In this document: piece after piece, positions 20,701-32,617 of the stretch | How positions within the stretch are numbered: the stretch's first letter is position 1 | Layout of the letters: every line of letters starts with the position of its first letter | Source: Paraphaeosphaeria minitans | Lineage: Eukaryota > Ascomycota > Dothideomycetes > Pleosporales > Didymosphaeriaceae | NCBI GenBank assembly: GCA_015832175.1 | Contig: WJXW01000009.1 | Location: 1,612,001 to 1,676,000, forward strand | Direction: 5' to 3' | DNA length: 64,000 nt | Made by a program: the position numbers and the translations under genes | The notes under the pieces: model-generated | Seen by the model: only the letters and a program-made list of their open reading frames with translations | Databases searched by the model: none | Told to the model about the DNA's origin: nothing

Positions 20701-22374
20701 ATGGCCACTATCCGGTCGCGGTTGGAGCAAACCCTCCAAGAAGCGAATCTATGGATCCGTCACACTTGCCATAGCGCCTATGAAAAGCTCGACGAGGCCA
20801 TGAAAAGCAAGAAGCTTGACGAGAAACTGCAGAGCCTAAACGTAGCCCTAGAAGACGCAAACATCGACCCGCAACATCTCCTATATAGTTTTCTCGCCCT
20901 CCTAACCGTCTGGTGGGCCGTGAGTGTAGGAGTGCGTCGCTTGAGAAGCAGGAAGCAAGCAACCCAACCAAGCACGCCTGATCTCGAGAAGAGAAGCCCC
21001 TTGAAGGAACCGCCCAGGCCACCAGGAGGTATGCGTCGCACCGCACCCCTCCGTATAACTCTGACACCGAGCAGTATGGACGCCCATGGACTTCAAGCGT
21101 CCCCCCGCACCTCCGTACCCCAACTGGTCCCTCACCACGACGAGGCCCCTCCCGTACCGCCCCTTCCGCCACGGCCCAAAATACAACATCACGCTCGGCC
21201 TGCGCAAAATGCACTGGGACGAGTGGATCGAGCTCGACAACGATTACATGAAGTACCACGGCGAAAAAGCGCGCCGCATCGCCGAGCGTGGGGACAAATG
21301 TTGTCGCACCGCCCCCGAAGCCTTGGACGGCGCCGTCGAGCTGCTCGAGGAGCTGTGCGATTACCTGCCCCAGCGGTATCCTAGCCTGTACAAGAAGACG
21401 GCCGTGGGCATTGACAACCTGGCCACGGGGGAGTCGTTGAACATTGTGCAACGCCCGCTGGACGAGGACCCCATGGCGCTCGCCGCGCGCCTCGTCCAGG
21501 ACGACCTGGCCATCATGTTCGAGCGGCCCGACGGCCAGTACTACCTCCTGGCTGGCGCGATCCTGCTGGCGGGCTTCTGGCGCCTGTCCGACAAGTTCGG
21601 CATGCCGCTCTCCGAGATACACAGCTCTGGCGACGTCCCCGGCTTCAAGGCCAAGCTGGAGAAGAGCATGATGAGCTTCTTCCGCAGAGTGCAACCCGAG
21701 AATCCGGTTTTGCGGAACAATTACTTCATACAAGTGGACGATGGGCTGGCGTGGAGCGAGTCTATTGGGGACGAGGATGAGGATGGGGATAGGATCGGGT
21801 GGTTCAGTGCGGAAAAGGACAAGGCAATTCAACATCACATGTTTCGCAGCGAACGGCAGAGTCTGAGACGGTACGCACATCCCTTTCCTTTCCCCGGCTC
21901 TCGCTTTTTTTTTTCTTTTCTTTTTTTTTTCTCTTTTTTCTTCTTCTTGCTGGGGCTCAGACGGTAATCGGGCAAAACAGCCTCCCCCGCTCCGGCGGCG
22001 TCGTCTTCACCATCCGCACGTACTTTCTGCCCATCACGGCCATCTGCGAGGAAGCGTACGTCCCCGGGCGACTGGCCAGCGCGGTGAGGAGTTGGGGCGA
22101 CGATGTGAGCAGGTACAAGGGGAAGGAGAGGTATGGTGATGTGTTGTTGGCGTATTTGGATAGGAGGCATGAGGAGCAGGTGCGGGCGGGGTTGGACATG
22201 GAGAGGGAGGACGAGGTGAGGACGTATCCTTTTTAGGGTGTGAGATGGGGTTTTTGGAGAGTAGACTTGGCTGATGTGACCACGCTGTTGTGTACACAGT
22301 ACGAGTCTTTTGCTGAGGCTAGGGCGACTGGCAGTGGGAGGGTGCTGTGGAGGGCTGGGTCAGGGGCGACGTGA
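20701..22374 (+). CDS. DUF3445 haem-dependent oxidative N-demethylase-like protein
   Basis: A 477-aa protein of the DUF3445 (PF11927) family, related to haem-dependent oxidative N-demethylases that act on small amines. Exons 20701-21028, 21075-21870, 21981-22215 and 22300-22374. The N-terminus has one membrane segment (about 60-80, YSFLALLTVWWAVSVGV), so it is probably a tail-in membrane-anchored enzyme. The conserved core begins PFRHGPKYNITLGL and includes WIELDNDYMKYH and the family's RSERQSLRRLPRSG, which is restored exactly by splicing exon 2 to 21981. Intron 2 holds an unusual 50-base pyrimidine tract. The last intron is optional: without it the protein ends 7 residues after 22215 at a TAG at 22234; with it 24 more residues are added. 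The substrate in fungi is unknown. Confidence 0.85.
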
Positions 22375-22785
22375 GTGAGAGTGCATGGACCAAGAGACGA
22401 GGGCTTGCATCAAACCACCATTTCCTGCAACGGCAAATGACGTCTGCATGCGGTGCGGTGCCCCACGCCTTTTATTATCATCATCATTGCCCATTATAAT
22501 GAATATTTATTTACACTCTCATCTCGCCACCGCACATGGCTACCCTACCGGCCCGGGCTGAAACAGGCCCGCCGACTCGCGCATACCTACCTACCTAGAA
22601 GGCTTCTCGAAGCCGGCGGGAAACGGCCTCCCTTGGGCGCGTCAGTGGCGTCGCGTCGAGTCGATGTCATGCCAGGAAAAGCAGTCCACAAGTGAGACGT
22701 GCGATGAGCCCAAGCAGAAGCGTCGTGCGGCGAGGCGGACGCGATGCTCGGCGTCGTCTGGTGGTGGGAAGCGTCGAGGATTCTT

Positions 22786-22850
22786 TTTGTTTTATTTTTG
22801 TTTTTTGTTTTTTTTTTGTTTTTTTTTGTTTTTTTTTGTTTTTTTTTAGG
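22786..22850 (+). repeat. T-rich tract of G-separated T8-T10 runs
   Basis: Runs of 5-10 T separated by single G (or A), repeated about seven times and ending in TTTAG. On the minus strand it reads as (CAAAAAAAAA)n, which resembles the A-rich tail of a retroposed element, though no element body is recognisable next to it. Confidence 0.85.
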
Positions 22851-23054
22851 AACAAGGCCAGATGGATCAAAGTGAGGCGGGCGTCTGGTTTGGTGGAGAA
22901 TGGGTGGTGAAGGAAGGGGGCGGCGGCGGCGGCGGGGCTGACGGGCGCTGTCTGTGCTGTGATGGAGGTGCATTGACTCGGGTGACGGTGTTGTTGGCAT
23001 GGTTGGTGGGCGCACCAAGGTGGGTGACGCGACAGAGGGCAAGGCGTGCTTGGC

Positions 23055-23158
23055 GGCAACTGGGCGCAAAGGAGCGGTTTGGATGCTTATTTTGCTGCGT
23101 GCTGCCGGCAACTGGGCGCAAAGGAGCGGTTTGGATGGCTATTTTGCTGCGTGCTGCC
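23055..23158 (+). repeat. 52-base tandem duplication
   Basis: Two adjacent 52-base copies, 23055-23106 and 23107-23158, differ at only two positions near unit base 32. The flanks are not duplicated. A recent local duplication upstream of LTE1. Confidence 0.95.
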
Positions 23159-23266
23159 GGCGTCTGGGGTGTCACGCAGCGCTGAGATTACCTACGGATA
23201 CCCAGGGAGGCCACCTAGCATGGCGGAGGGATGGGCCGTTTGGGATTTCTTCTGGTGATGGCTGGC

Positions 23267-23327
23267 TCTTGGACAAAGTTTGTCGACTGACGTGCCTGCA
23301 CGGTTCTTGGAGAAGGTTTGTCGACTG
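23267..23327 (+). repeat. 23-base direct repeat, two copies 38 bases apart
   Basis: Copies at 23267-23289 and 23305-23327, both ending in TTTGTCGACTG, with two mismatches. Each contains the palindrome GTCGAC. Confidence 0.85.
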
Positions 23328-23743
23328 CGCGCGCGTCTCGTATGCTTCGGTCGTGCATGGGCGGCGTGGATGGCGTTGAGCCACGGTGCCACGGCCACCG
23401 AGGCTTCCTCTCCTCTTGCGGTGTGAAGGGCATCGCTGCATCCGTGGGTCCCATGATGCATTGCCAGCCAACTCGGAGCTGCTGTGAACAAGACAAGGAT
23501 GGCAGACTCGCTCGAACGGCGAGCGCCTGGATGCGGTTACGCACCGCTGCGAACATGGTGGAGCACTGGCTGGAAAGGCTCATAGGTAACAGGTCGCTAG
23601 AGCATCTAGATGAGTTCGCCTACACGGGCCCAGGGCGGGCTTGTCTGGCGGCTGGCGGCTGGTGGCTGGCCGACAAGGTGTGGTGCGTGTTCCTGGCTCC
23701 TGCTGGCTCGACGCCGCCGCAGACTGGTCCACGAAGATTGCCT

Positions 23744-23830
23744 TCTCGTCCTCGTCGTCCTCGTCGTCGTCGTCGTCGTCGTCGTCCTCGTCGTCCACGT
23801 CCACGTCCTCGCCTCGTCGTCGTCGTCCTC
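23744..23830 (+). repeat. GTC/CTC trinucleotide tract
   Basis: Mostly GTC units with CTC and CAC interruptions upstream of the LTE1 start codon. On the minus strand it would encode Asp/Glu runs, but no conserved protein surrounds it. Confidence 0.85.
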
Positions 23831-23975
23831 GTCCGCCTTTCCGCACTGGCCATGCAAGACTCCCGCGCTCCTCTCCAACCGAGCTCCCACGCTCCTCTCC
23901 AGGCCCCCAACCGCCGATAGCTGCGTTGCGCTCATGGTCGTCGTCCTGTAGAGCCGGATTCCGCGCGCAGGCAGG

Positions 23976-26900
23976 ATGGCCCTGTCGCAGCCAGTTGCAA
24001 CCCCGGCATGGCCCTCTGAAGCGCCGGAGCCCACCGCGCAACCAGAGGCACTGGCCCAAGCAAGAAAACTCCACGCTGCGCGCCGCCGTGCTGAGGACCA
24101 GAAGAGCCAGAACAGAGCAACCCCGAGCACACCAGCACGCGTCAACTCGCTGCGCAGGGTGAAGGACTCCCGCGAGCACCTGCGCACCACCACCACCACC
24201 ACCACCACTAACCCGACGACCGACTCGACGCCGAGCACCGGCTCCGGCCGCGCCTTCACCGTCGCCAACATCAACCACGGCATCATCTACCTGAGGTACG
24301 TTGGACGCGCACCTTTTGTTGTCTGGAACGCCCACGCAGGGGGGTTGGGGGAGCCAGTAGATGCAGTCGGAGATTGGCGTCTCAGCGCCGACCTCACTCG
24401 CCATCCTCCCGCACAGCACAGCGAAGGCCAGGACGCACCCTCACATGCATCCGCGCTGCATCGCTCTGTGAATGAACCATGTAAACCATGTCATGTGAAC
24501 CATTTGAACCATGCGCCCGTCACTCCTTGTACACCAGCAACCACGACACCCAACACCAACAACATCCTACATACCCCCATCCTCGCCTGCTGACCGTTCT
24601 TACCAGGCCCTCGGTACGCCCTGCACATCACCGCGCCCGCCCCCCAGAGCCCATCTTCCCCCAGACTCCACCCGACAGCGCCACCCTCGACTCCAACGCC
24701 CGCCCGACGAGCGATGACTGGGAGAAGAGCGTCTACGAGGCCAAGACACCCACCCGCGCTGACTTCGTTCTGCCGCCCCTGCCGACCGAAGTGAAGACGG
24801 ACCATGCGATCAAGCTCTCGCCGCCTGCCTACATCGACCCGTCCCCTGCGCCCGCCGCACACCCGCACCACATCCGCTCGCGATCCTTCTCCACCGTCGA
24901 CGACCACACCGTGAGCTCCCAGAGCTTCGAGCCCGGTACCTTCAAGGTGGTCATTGAGCGCTCGGGGCGCCCCAGGACGGCCGACACGGAGACGACGCCC
25001 ATCCTCGAGGTCCCCATTCCTTCCTACCGCCTGGGCACGCCGCGTTTCAGCGCCCGCGGAACCGCCATTCTGCGAAGCTCCACCTACACCAGTGCTGCCG
25101 GCACCGAGGACTACAGGGCTTCGTTCTTGACTCCACAGCGCGCGACCCACTCGTTTCTCTCGTCCCGCCCACGATCCGACGTGTATTCGCCCAGCTCCTT
25201 CAACTTTCGCGCCACCATGGACCTGCGGCCTCCACTGCCTTCGTCTGAGCCCTCTTCAGCCCGCATTTCCAAGGTCCCAATCGGCCCCCAGATATACGAT
25301 GCGCTCACTGCGAACCCCGACCATCACGCTGTGGTTCGCTTCTCCGCGACTGGAGACATCATTGCCGCCACGCCCTCACGTCTCATTGCACACATAACAT
25401 CGCCTAGCTTCCTCGACTACGAGCTGCTCTCCGACTTCTTTCTTACTTTCAGGTCGTTTCTGGTCAGCCGTGAACTCGTCGCCTACCTTTTGTCACGCTT
25501 GAGATGGGCTGTCAATCGTCAAGATGACTTTGGCCGCATCGTCCGCGTACGCACGTTCGTGGCCCTCCGGCACTGGATCCTCAATTACTTCGTCGACGAT
25601 TTCGTACCAAAGTACCGGCTGCGTGTCTACTTTTGTGAGCTGGTAAATGGGCTGTACAAAGACCTCGGTGCCCGTGAAGATGGCGGCGGTGGTGACATCA
25701 AGATCATTGGCGAGTTGAAAAAATGCTGGAGAAGGACGTGCGCATTGTATTGGGAAAGCGATGAGCGAATTGGCCAGGATGGGGTAAACGAAGACCTCCA
25801 GCCTGGAGGGAAACCGGGATCGCTGGCATCTGTGGACGAAAACGCGTTTACGGCACCCTTGCCATCCACACCTCCTCGAGCGCCTGCGCCGCGCCAGGTC
25901 AGCGAGCAAACCAACCCTGACACCATTGGATCGAACCCCAGCGACCAATTTGCCAGCAAACACATGGACTGGGCTCACAGGGCTCGGCACACGCCTCAAA
26001 ATAGCCTAAGCTCTCCCTATATCCCCTCACAGTACGCTTCCCAGCACGAGTCGGGCGTTAGAGTACCCTTGTCGCCCGACAGCGAACGCAGCATGCAAGT
26101 CCTGTCTTGTTCCATCCCGATGAGGGGTTTGAACAAGTCGGAGCCAGCAAAAGATGTACCCTTGCATGCGTATCCTGTGCCGCATCCTGTGGCAGCACCT
26201 TCACCACGTCTCACAGCCAGTCCACAACAACCTTCGCCAGCAAAACAGTCGAGCCGACCATCACACGGACACAAACGCAGTGGAAGTTTCTCGGACGCCC
26301 TGCGCGACAATAGAACGCACCTCTCGTTCCCAAAGAGCACGACCTCTGACGGAGACATCACCACTGTCGACATCACAACCATCTCGAGGATTCCGGGTAG
26401 TCTCGTGCGCGGTGGGCTCTTCCAGCCAGGCTCACCGTATATCGATGTGAAGAACGGCAGTTTGAGGCATACAAAATCACGCTTGGAGCTCGCACATGAA
26501 GATGTCCTACACCCCGATGTGCAATTTCGTGGCGGATATGTGGCAAGTCCGGGCGTGAAGAAGCTTCTCGGAAGTGTTCGGCGCGCGTTGAGCAGCAAGC
26601 AGCCAGGTTCTTCAAGTCCGTACTTTGCACACGGCTTCCAACACAACCACGGGGCATCCTCGGCGCGATCGTCGAACCATGCTACCATTTCCACCGCCGC
26701 TTCCGGTGTCCAAAGACGTCGAAACACCCGTCCTCGTCCTCAGGTCCGAGTGGATGTACTCGCATCTGCGGTCGCTGAAAGCTTCAAGGAAGCAGTGCAA
26801 GAACAATGGAAGAACGAGCAGCGACGACGGAGTACGATTCCCGCCCCTGCTCTTGGAGGATTCGAGTTCGAGTTTGAAAAGCGCAGGTCGAACAGCAACA

Positions 26901-29524
26901 GCAGCCAGGGCCAACTCAAATCCGTCAAAGACGAAGACTTCAGGTTCAACAGCGGAATCACGGCCGGAAGCAAGTCCATAGTCATCGTCGACGACACTGG
27001 CGCACCGCCTGTTCCCGTGATGACGGGAGCCTTACCACTCTCCGAAAAGGGACGAGACTCTATCATCTCTGCTCCTGTTGACTTGACCAGGGTAGCATCT
27101 ATCGATGCAAAGATGGAAGACAAAAAGACTGACGTGCATCCTGAGCACATGGAAATCGAAGTCCCACAAGGCTGGGAACGAGTATCTCGCCCATCGATTC
27201 AACCTTCCATCGTACCACAAAGGCGATCAGCCTCTCTCGGAAGAGAACGGATGCATTCATTCCGGCGGCGAGGCTCAACGAAGACTTTCATGTCACGCCC
27301 TGCGTCTTTGCGCCGATATACGTCCCATGCCAGCGGCCTAGGAAGACAGAAGCCCATCGAAAGCTCTTCGACTTTCAAGACGATGTCCTCGGACAATGAC
27401 CCCTTTCAGTTCGATCGCCAGTCTTCCATCAAGGCGTTGAAGCCCGCTCGTCAACTTCGACGTCGCCCGGGTGGTGATCTTCGCGCTGCTGACAACGTGC
27501 AAGATCTGGGACAAGGCCAGCGCCCGCACTCCACAGGATCCGTATCGAATCGAACTCATTCTGTCGCCAATTCTGTCATTTTGAAGATGGACCGATTTGA
27601 TGGGCTTACCAAAGGAGCCGAGAAAGAGGATGAAAGCGAGGCAGATGGCGAGCTAACAAAGCGACCACATATCTCGTTGGTGGATACTCACTCTTCGCAA
27701 CCCAATCTCAGACCATCTTTCGAAGCTGAAGTAGCCAAGCTAGCAGCTCTGCCGGACGATATTGACGACGATGGTGGAATTGAGTCTGCCTTGATGAAGC
27801 TAGAAGGAAGGTATGAGAAGAAGTCGCCAGATCTAGCGGACTCAAGCTCAAAGACTTCTCCCTGGGTTGATGTCGACTCGGGGGCCTTTGAGCCCTCTGC
27901 GCCGCCGGTAGAGACGTATGTACCAACGGGGTACAACCCTTCGCAGCCGAGAGACCGCGCCAAAAGCGATGCTGCCTTGCATCGGCCACTTGCTCTTCCG
28001 GACGCCCAAGGGCAAGAGATGTACCGCCTTTCTGGGGAAGTTTTCAATCGCCGCGTGCCTCCCATTAACTCGCAGATCGAGTCGGAGGATTCCTATTCCT
28101 CTGTGCCGCTTCTTGATCGAGGGTTGAGCGGTCTCGGAGGACCTACAAGAGCCCGTGCATCAACGTTGGAGACGATGAGATCATCAGCGAAACCGGCTCC
28201 GTTGAAGCCTATGAGCCCTGTGACCCGGATTGAAGAGCTTACTTCTTCTTCGAATTCATCGATCGAACACATCATCAAGACGGACAGCATGAAGCGGATT
28301 CCAGCAGACGAGACGATGCCGAGGTCATCGATTGCTCGCGAATCGTTCCTACTGGACGATGACGAAGATCTCAGCGATCTGGGGTCAACTAGGAGAACCA
28401 TGTCAAATGACAGCAATGGCGTCCGAAGCTTCTTCGACGACGAGACCCCTGTGGACGACAAGGACGAGTTCCTACCTACGCATCCGATGCGACACCCGCC
28501 TACGCCTCCGCTCACAGCCAATCGATTGAGAGATACCCTACCTCAGGTCGACACCACCGCCTTCGAGAAAGGCCTTCCTACACCTGGTATGTCGCCGGCT
28601 TCTCGCCTCAATGGGCAATCATTCGAGATGCTTGGCCAGCCAAAGGAGCCGATTGCGCAGCCACAGGAGACCAAACAGGAGAGCGTGGTGGCGGAGCCTC
28701 CTCACTTCCCGTTCATCCTCGCATACGACTCAGAGATTCTCGCGCAACAGTTCACTATCATCGAGAAGGATGCGCTCGATGAGATTGACTGGAGGGAGCT
28801 TATCGAGCTTCGCTGGAAACAGTCATCTCCTCAGATCTCCGATTGGGTTCACTACTTGCGTGCACAAGAGGCGAGAGGTGTTGACGTCGTCATTGCTCGG
28901 TTTAACTTGGTGGTCAAGTGGGCTGTCTCTGAGATCGTGCTTACGGAGAGCATTGATGAGCGAGCTCAATGCATTGTCAAGTACATCCACATTGCCTCGC
29001 ACGCCCGAAGACTGCGAAACTACGCGACAATGTACCAGCTTTCCATCGCTCTACTGTCCAACGATGTCTCTCGTATGCGGAAGACGTGGTCGCTGGTTCC
29101 CGCCGCTGAGCTGCACACAATGAGAGAACTCGAAGCGCTTGTGCAACCTCTCAAGAACTTCCACAACCTGCGTGTAGAAATGGAGACAGCGACAAATGAG
29201 GAGGGGTGCATTCCCTTCATCGGTAAGAATCCGTCCGTCTTTTTGCGCAATACATACTAACGAGCTTCAGGCATATACACACGCGACCTAATCTACAACG
29301 CGCAGAAGCCCGCATTCATCGATGCGCCTCCCGCGGCTGGAGAGAGACTGGTCAACTTCGAACGACATCACACGGCCGCCACAATCGTCAAAAGTCTGCT
29401 GCGCCTCCTCGAGGCGAGTTCTCGTTACATGTTCAACGTCGAACCCAACATCATTAGCAAGTGCCTCTGGATGGCTGCCCTCAGCGACGACGAAATCACA
29501 AAGCGCAGCCGCCAGTACGAATAA
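23976..29524 (+). CDS. LTE1: LTE1-type guanine nucleotide exchange factor (RasGEF)
   Basis: A 1729-aa Ras-superfamily exchange factor; in yeast LTE1 promotes mitotic exit and acts in polarity. Exons 23976-24295, 24607-29222 and 29271-29524. The start is bounded by an in-frame stop at 23949. A conserved N-terminal block (FTVANINHGIIYLR, then RPSVRP) spans the first intron. A RasGEF N-terminal (REM) domain follows at about 338-470 (SRLIAHITSPSFLDYELLSDF). A disordered Ser-rich region of about 1000 residues comes next, and the CDC25-type catalytic domain occupies about 1471-1729, including FNLVVKWAVSEIV and the helical hairpin region TMYQLSIALLSNDVSRM. The first intron is 311 bases, long for this window. 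A filamentous-fungal Cdc25 Ras activator is the main alternative; the N-terminal REM position and the early IYLRP-like block favour LTE1. The target GTPase is inferred. Confidence 0.9.
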
Positions 29525-30326
29525 CCGATAAATACCCCGGAACGAATTCCCGCTCTATTTGGCGACCATTGTTCTTCGATCTAACTACTTAATCCTACTT
29601 CGCACATCACATCACATGACACCACTTACTGTATTGCTTTCGTAATCCATCTGCTCTTTGAGCGTTCCCACACACATACTTACATACATACAGCGCGGCA
29701 TCACCCCGACACGATCTGACGATATTTCCTTGGCATACTTGTTTGGGTCTATACCCCCTGGACTGGACTGGACTGGACTGAACGCGAACTCTACCGATTC
29801 CCCCGTTTATGGGCCTCTTGCGTCGCATCGCGCTACTGTCTATTTAGAACTAATCGCTCACGCTGTAGGGCTTGTCTGGTAACACCATCATCTCTTTGGG
29901 CGCTTGATTCCTTTATTTTGGGCTGGGCTTTTGTTGCTGCGATTAGTCAGTGGGTGCATTTTGGTCGCAGGGTTTGGCGCAGAGGGCGCTGGGGAGGTGG
30001 CTGGATGGATTGCTGATGAGGTACATGAGGCGGAGTTTGATGTTGATATTGGTATTGTGTATGTACGCATTGCCAAATCATGGTGTTCGCCGTGCGAGGC
30101 GGATTCACTGTCAATTTTCGCCGGTACTCGTGTCGTGGCTTTGAGATGCTTTGAGCTAACGTCGATGCTAAAGGGAGAGAGAAATGGGTGTACATGTACA
30201 GTACAATTCCAACAAAGGCTATGCAGGAATGCCGTGCGCGGAGTTAGCGCAGGCCACAGGAGAAGCAGAAGGACAAAAGCACACAGCTGTGCCTCACCTA
30301 CCCAGAAAATGTACGACCTAGGCAGT
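29525..30326. other. Convergent 3' region between LTE1 and the GH5 glucanase
   Basis: No gene supported. It contains a short pentamer array (GGACT/CTGGA, four to five copies) at 29758-29781. The two genes end facing each other, so both 3' UTRs lie here. Confidence 0.5.
29758..29781 (+). repeat. CTGGA pentanucleotide tract
   Basis: Nearly five perfect copies of CTGGA between the LTE1 and glucanase 3' ends. Confidence 0.85.
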
Positions 30327-31600
30327 CTAGCACTTGGCCAACCCAGCAGCCTCGTCAGGGTTCCGAGGGATGACGCCCGCCTCGACAGCGTTCCTGTACC
30401 CCCACCTGTAGTCGTCGCCAAGCTGGACCTTCCAGCTCCAGAAGAACCACCCGAGCCCCTTCTCGTACGCCTGCACCTGCGCGCCCCACCACTGCGCGTA
30501 CCAGGCCTTGTTGCCCTGCGGCTCCCACTCGGCCGTCTGCTCGTTGCCATCCGCGACGGCGAGACTCCACTCGCCCACCACGATCGGGCTGTTGTCGTTG
30601 GCGCCGAACGTGTCCCCGCAGCTCGTGGCGAGGTAGCTGGGCTTGCTCTGCTCGATGTCGGCCCACTTGAGGTAGCGGTGGTCGTCGAAGGCGACGTCCG
30701 TCTTGCCCTCGAGCACCTGCCGCGGGTTGCCCGCGCCCCACGACTCGGCCATGAACTGGACGGTGAGCTTGGCGGCGTCAGGCACGTTGAGGCTGGCTTC
30801 CGTCTCGCGGATCTTGCTGTAGGCTGTGGCGTAGTACTCTGGGATGAGGGAGTCGTGGGTGCGCTGCGGCTCGTTGAGGACCTCGATCATGCCCGTGGTG
30901 CGGTAGGCGTCGGTGGTGTGGATGCGCTGGGTCATGTTCTGGAGGAAGGTGTAGGCGCGCTCGTACTGGGAGGTTTGGTAGAAGCCGGCTTCTTCCGAGT
31001 ACTGGGTGGGGATGAGCAGCATGCCACGCAAAGGGGGGGGGGGGCGCGTCTTACCTGGCCGGTGAACGGCTGGTGGATCTCCTGAGAGTATGGCGCACCG
31101 TGGAGATCCAAGTCCACGTACATGTCGCGGGACGCCGCCCACCCAGCGAGTCGGTCGAGGTACTCCAGCCCGCCGCGCGGGAAGTGCTCGCTCTGGTCGA
31201 CGAGCTCCTCGACCATCCAGTAGCCGACGGGCACACGGACGGCGTTGATGCCGTACTCCTTCATCTTGTCGAGGTCCTCCTCGGTGATCCATGTGTCCCA
31301 GTGCTGCTTGAACGCTGCGTCAGCGCCGTCCTGGCCGAGCTTCAGCACGCAGTCGAACTCGGACTTTTGGTCGCCGCAGCCCATGTCGTTCCAAGCTTGG
31401 CCCATCATCCATGGCTCGACGATGAAGAGGGAGCCGAGGTTGACGCCGCGGATTTTCTCGGGGTTGAACCGCTTGGTGATGGAGCGGCCCTGGCCGATGG
31501 AGAGGCTGCGGGCTTCAGACTTGAAGAGACCGCGCTCTGCTGGGAGCCAGGCGCTGACTGCGCTGGTGAAGGTAAGGAGGGAAAGTATGGAGCCTCTCAT
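30327..31600 (-). CDS. exgB: GH5 glucan endo-1,6-beta-glucosidase (ExgB type)
   Basis: Secreted glycoside hydrolase family 5 enzyme that cleaves beta-1,6-glucan, a fungal wall polymer. Exons 31600-31055 and 31001-30327 give 406 aa. The signal peptide is MRGSILSLLTFTSAVSA. A dibasic KR just before FNPEKIRGVNLG is a likely Kex2 processing site. Residues MGCGDQKSEFDCV and the following WITEEDL are typical of the ExgB beta-1,6-glucanases rather than ExgA beta-1,3-glucanases. The catalytic acid/base is Glu226 in LNEP and the nucleophile is Glu326 in VVGEWS. The ATG at 31600 is the first proper start; the next in-frame codons upstream are GTG-TCC-AAT. The 53-base intron contains a run of 12 G on the plus strand. 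It is divergent from the MFS permease across 1.95 kb. Confidence 0.93.
31033..31044 (+). repeat. Run of 12 G inside the exgB intron
   Basis: A homopolymer of 12 G on the plus strand (C on the coding strand) in the single exgB intron, next to the donor site. Prone to length error in sequencing and to slippage. Confidence 0.9.
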
Positions 31601-32190
31601 ATTGGACACGGGGGTAAAATTAAGATGCTATGCGTCAATCGCTGAACGAATGGATATGAAGTGAAGAATACAAGATGAACACAATGTACACAAGGGCTGA
31701 ATGAATGTAAATGAATTAGTGAAAGATTGACAGAGAACGAAGAACCGTGGCGTACATGTCAGAGAAGCTCAATGGTCCAGGCGACCGTAAGATGTCTTAT
31801 ACATACCCAAAAAAAAAGTGTACATGACGGCCTACCTCCCTGCCCATAAGGCTAAGCATCGGAGGGAACAAAACCCACACGAAAAACAACTTCAAGCGCC
31901 ATGGCCGGCAGCATCTCGTGGAAGCTTTGATGCCATCTCGATGCGCGTTGCCAATCAAATCCACGGAGTCGCCATTGCGGACGGTGTTGGGTCGTCGCGA
32001 ATGCGCAGGCGTTCAGTCCTGCGGAGATTGACGGCCAGGGACATGGGTGCGGCGAAGCTTGCATCCCAGTCGGACCTAGCAATCCGCCTGCTCTAGTAAG
32101 CTCAAGATAAGACAAGAGGTACAGTCCGTGGAGCAGGCGAGCGAAGTACGAGCTCTTCTGTGGAGTCCGTGGTCCGTGTTTCAAGAAGCG

Positions 32191-32221
32191 GTAGGTAGGT
32201 AGTTAGGTAGGTAGGTAAGTA
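32191..32221 (+). repeat. GGTA/GTTA tract
   Basis: Seven tetramers of GGTA type with one GTTA and one AGTA, upstream of both divergent genes. One of the largest of the scattered GGTAGGTA words. Confidence 0.85.
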
Positions 32222-32605
32222 GTCAGCCGGGAGGTGAGTAAGCGCGCAATGGAAACACTGATGCGTTCGCTGGCGGCCCGCGCGGGAGGAACCCATGGGG
32301 CATCGCGCAAAGGCAGGGAACAAAGACAAAAATAAAAGGCGGTCATGCCTCCAGGGTCGTTCAGATCTGCCACGAAGAGGTCGTTTTCGTGACAAGGTCC
32401 ACAAATTTGCAGCATTCTGGTCTGGACACATGGGCGCGGCCCCCACCATCTGTCCGCTGCGAGCCTGGCGAGACCCAATAATCAGGCTAGCCCAATCAGT
32501 CGCGATAAATCAGGTAGGCGGGATATGTATAGAGGTTTGCGATTGCTGGTCCAGGATACCTGTCTGCAGGGTGATATGCTGTTCCGTGGTTTGGAATCGT
32601 AGCAA

Positions 32606-32617
32606 TACGGTACCGTA
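32606..32617. repeat. 12-base palindrome TACGGTACCGTA
   Basis: Perfect inverted repeat, followed after six bases by GATACCTACGGTAA. Built from the same GGTA and CCTA words as 2999-3010. Confidence 0.6.

Larger units (their letters stand above)
22375..23975. other. 1.6 kb repeat-rich region upstream of LTE1
   Basis: No gene can be supported. The stretch holds a GGTA-type tract (22584-22597), a long T-rich tract (22786-22850), a GGC tract near 22920, a 52-base tandem duplication (23055-23158), a 23-base direct repeat (23267-23327) and a CTC/GTC tract (23744-23830). It is probably the promoter and long 5' leader of the LTE1-like gene. An in-frame TAG at 23949-23951 bounds that gene's start. Confidence 0.55.

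Noticed and set aside
23318..23920. A 200-codon frame upstream of LTE1
   Set aside because: The C-terminal half is a GTC-tract translation (Arg/Pro runs), with no conserved part.
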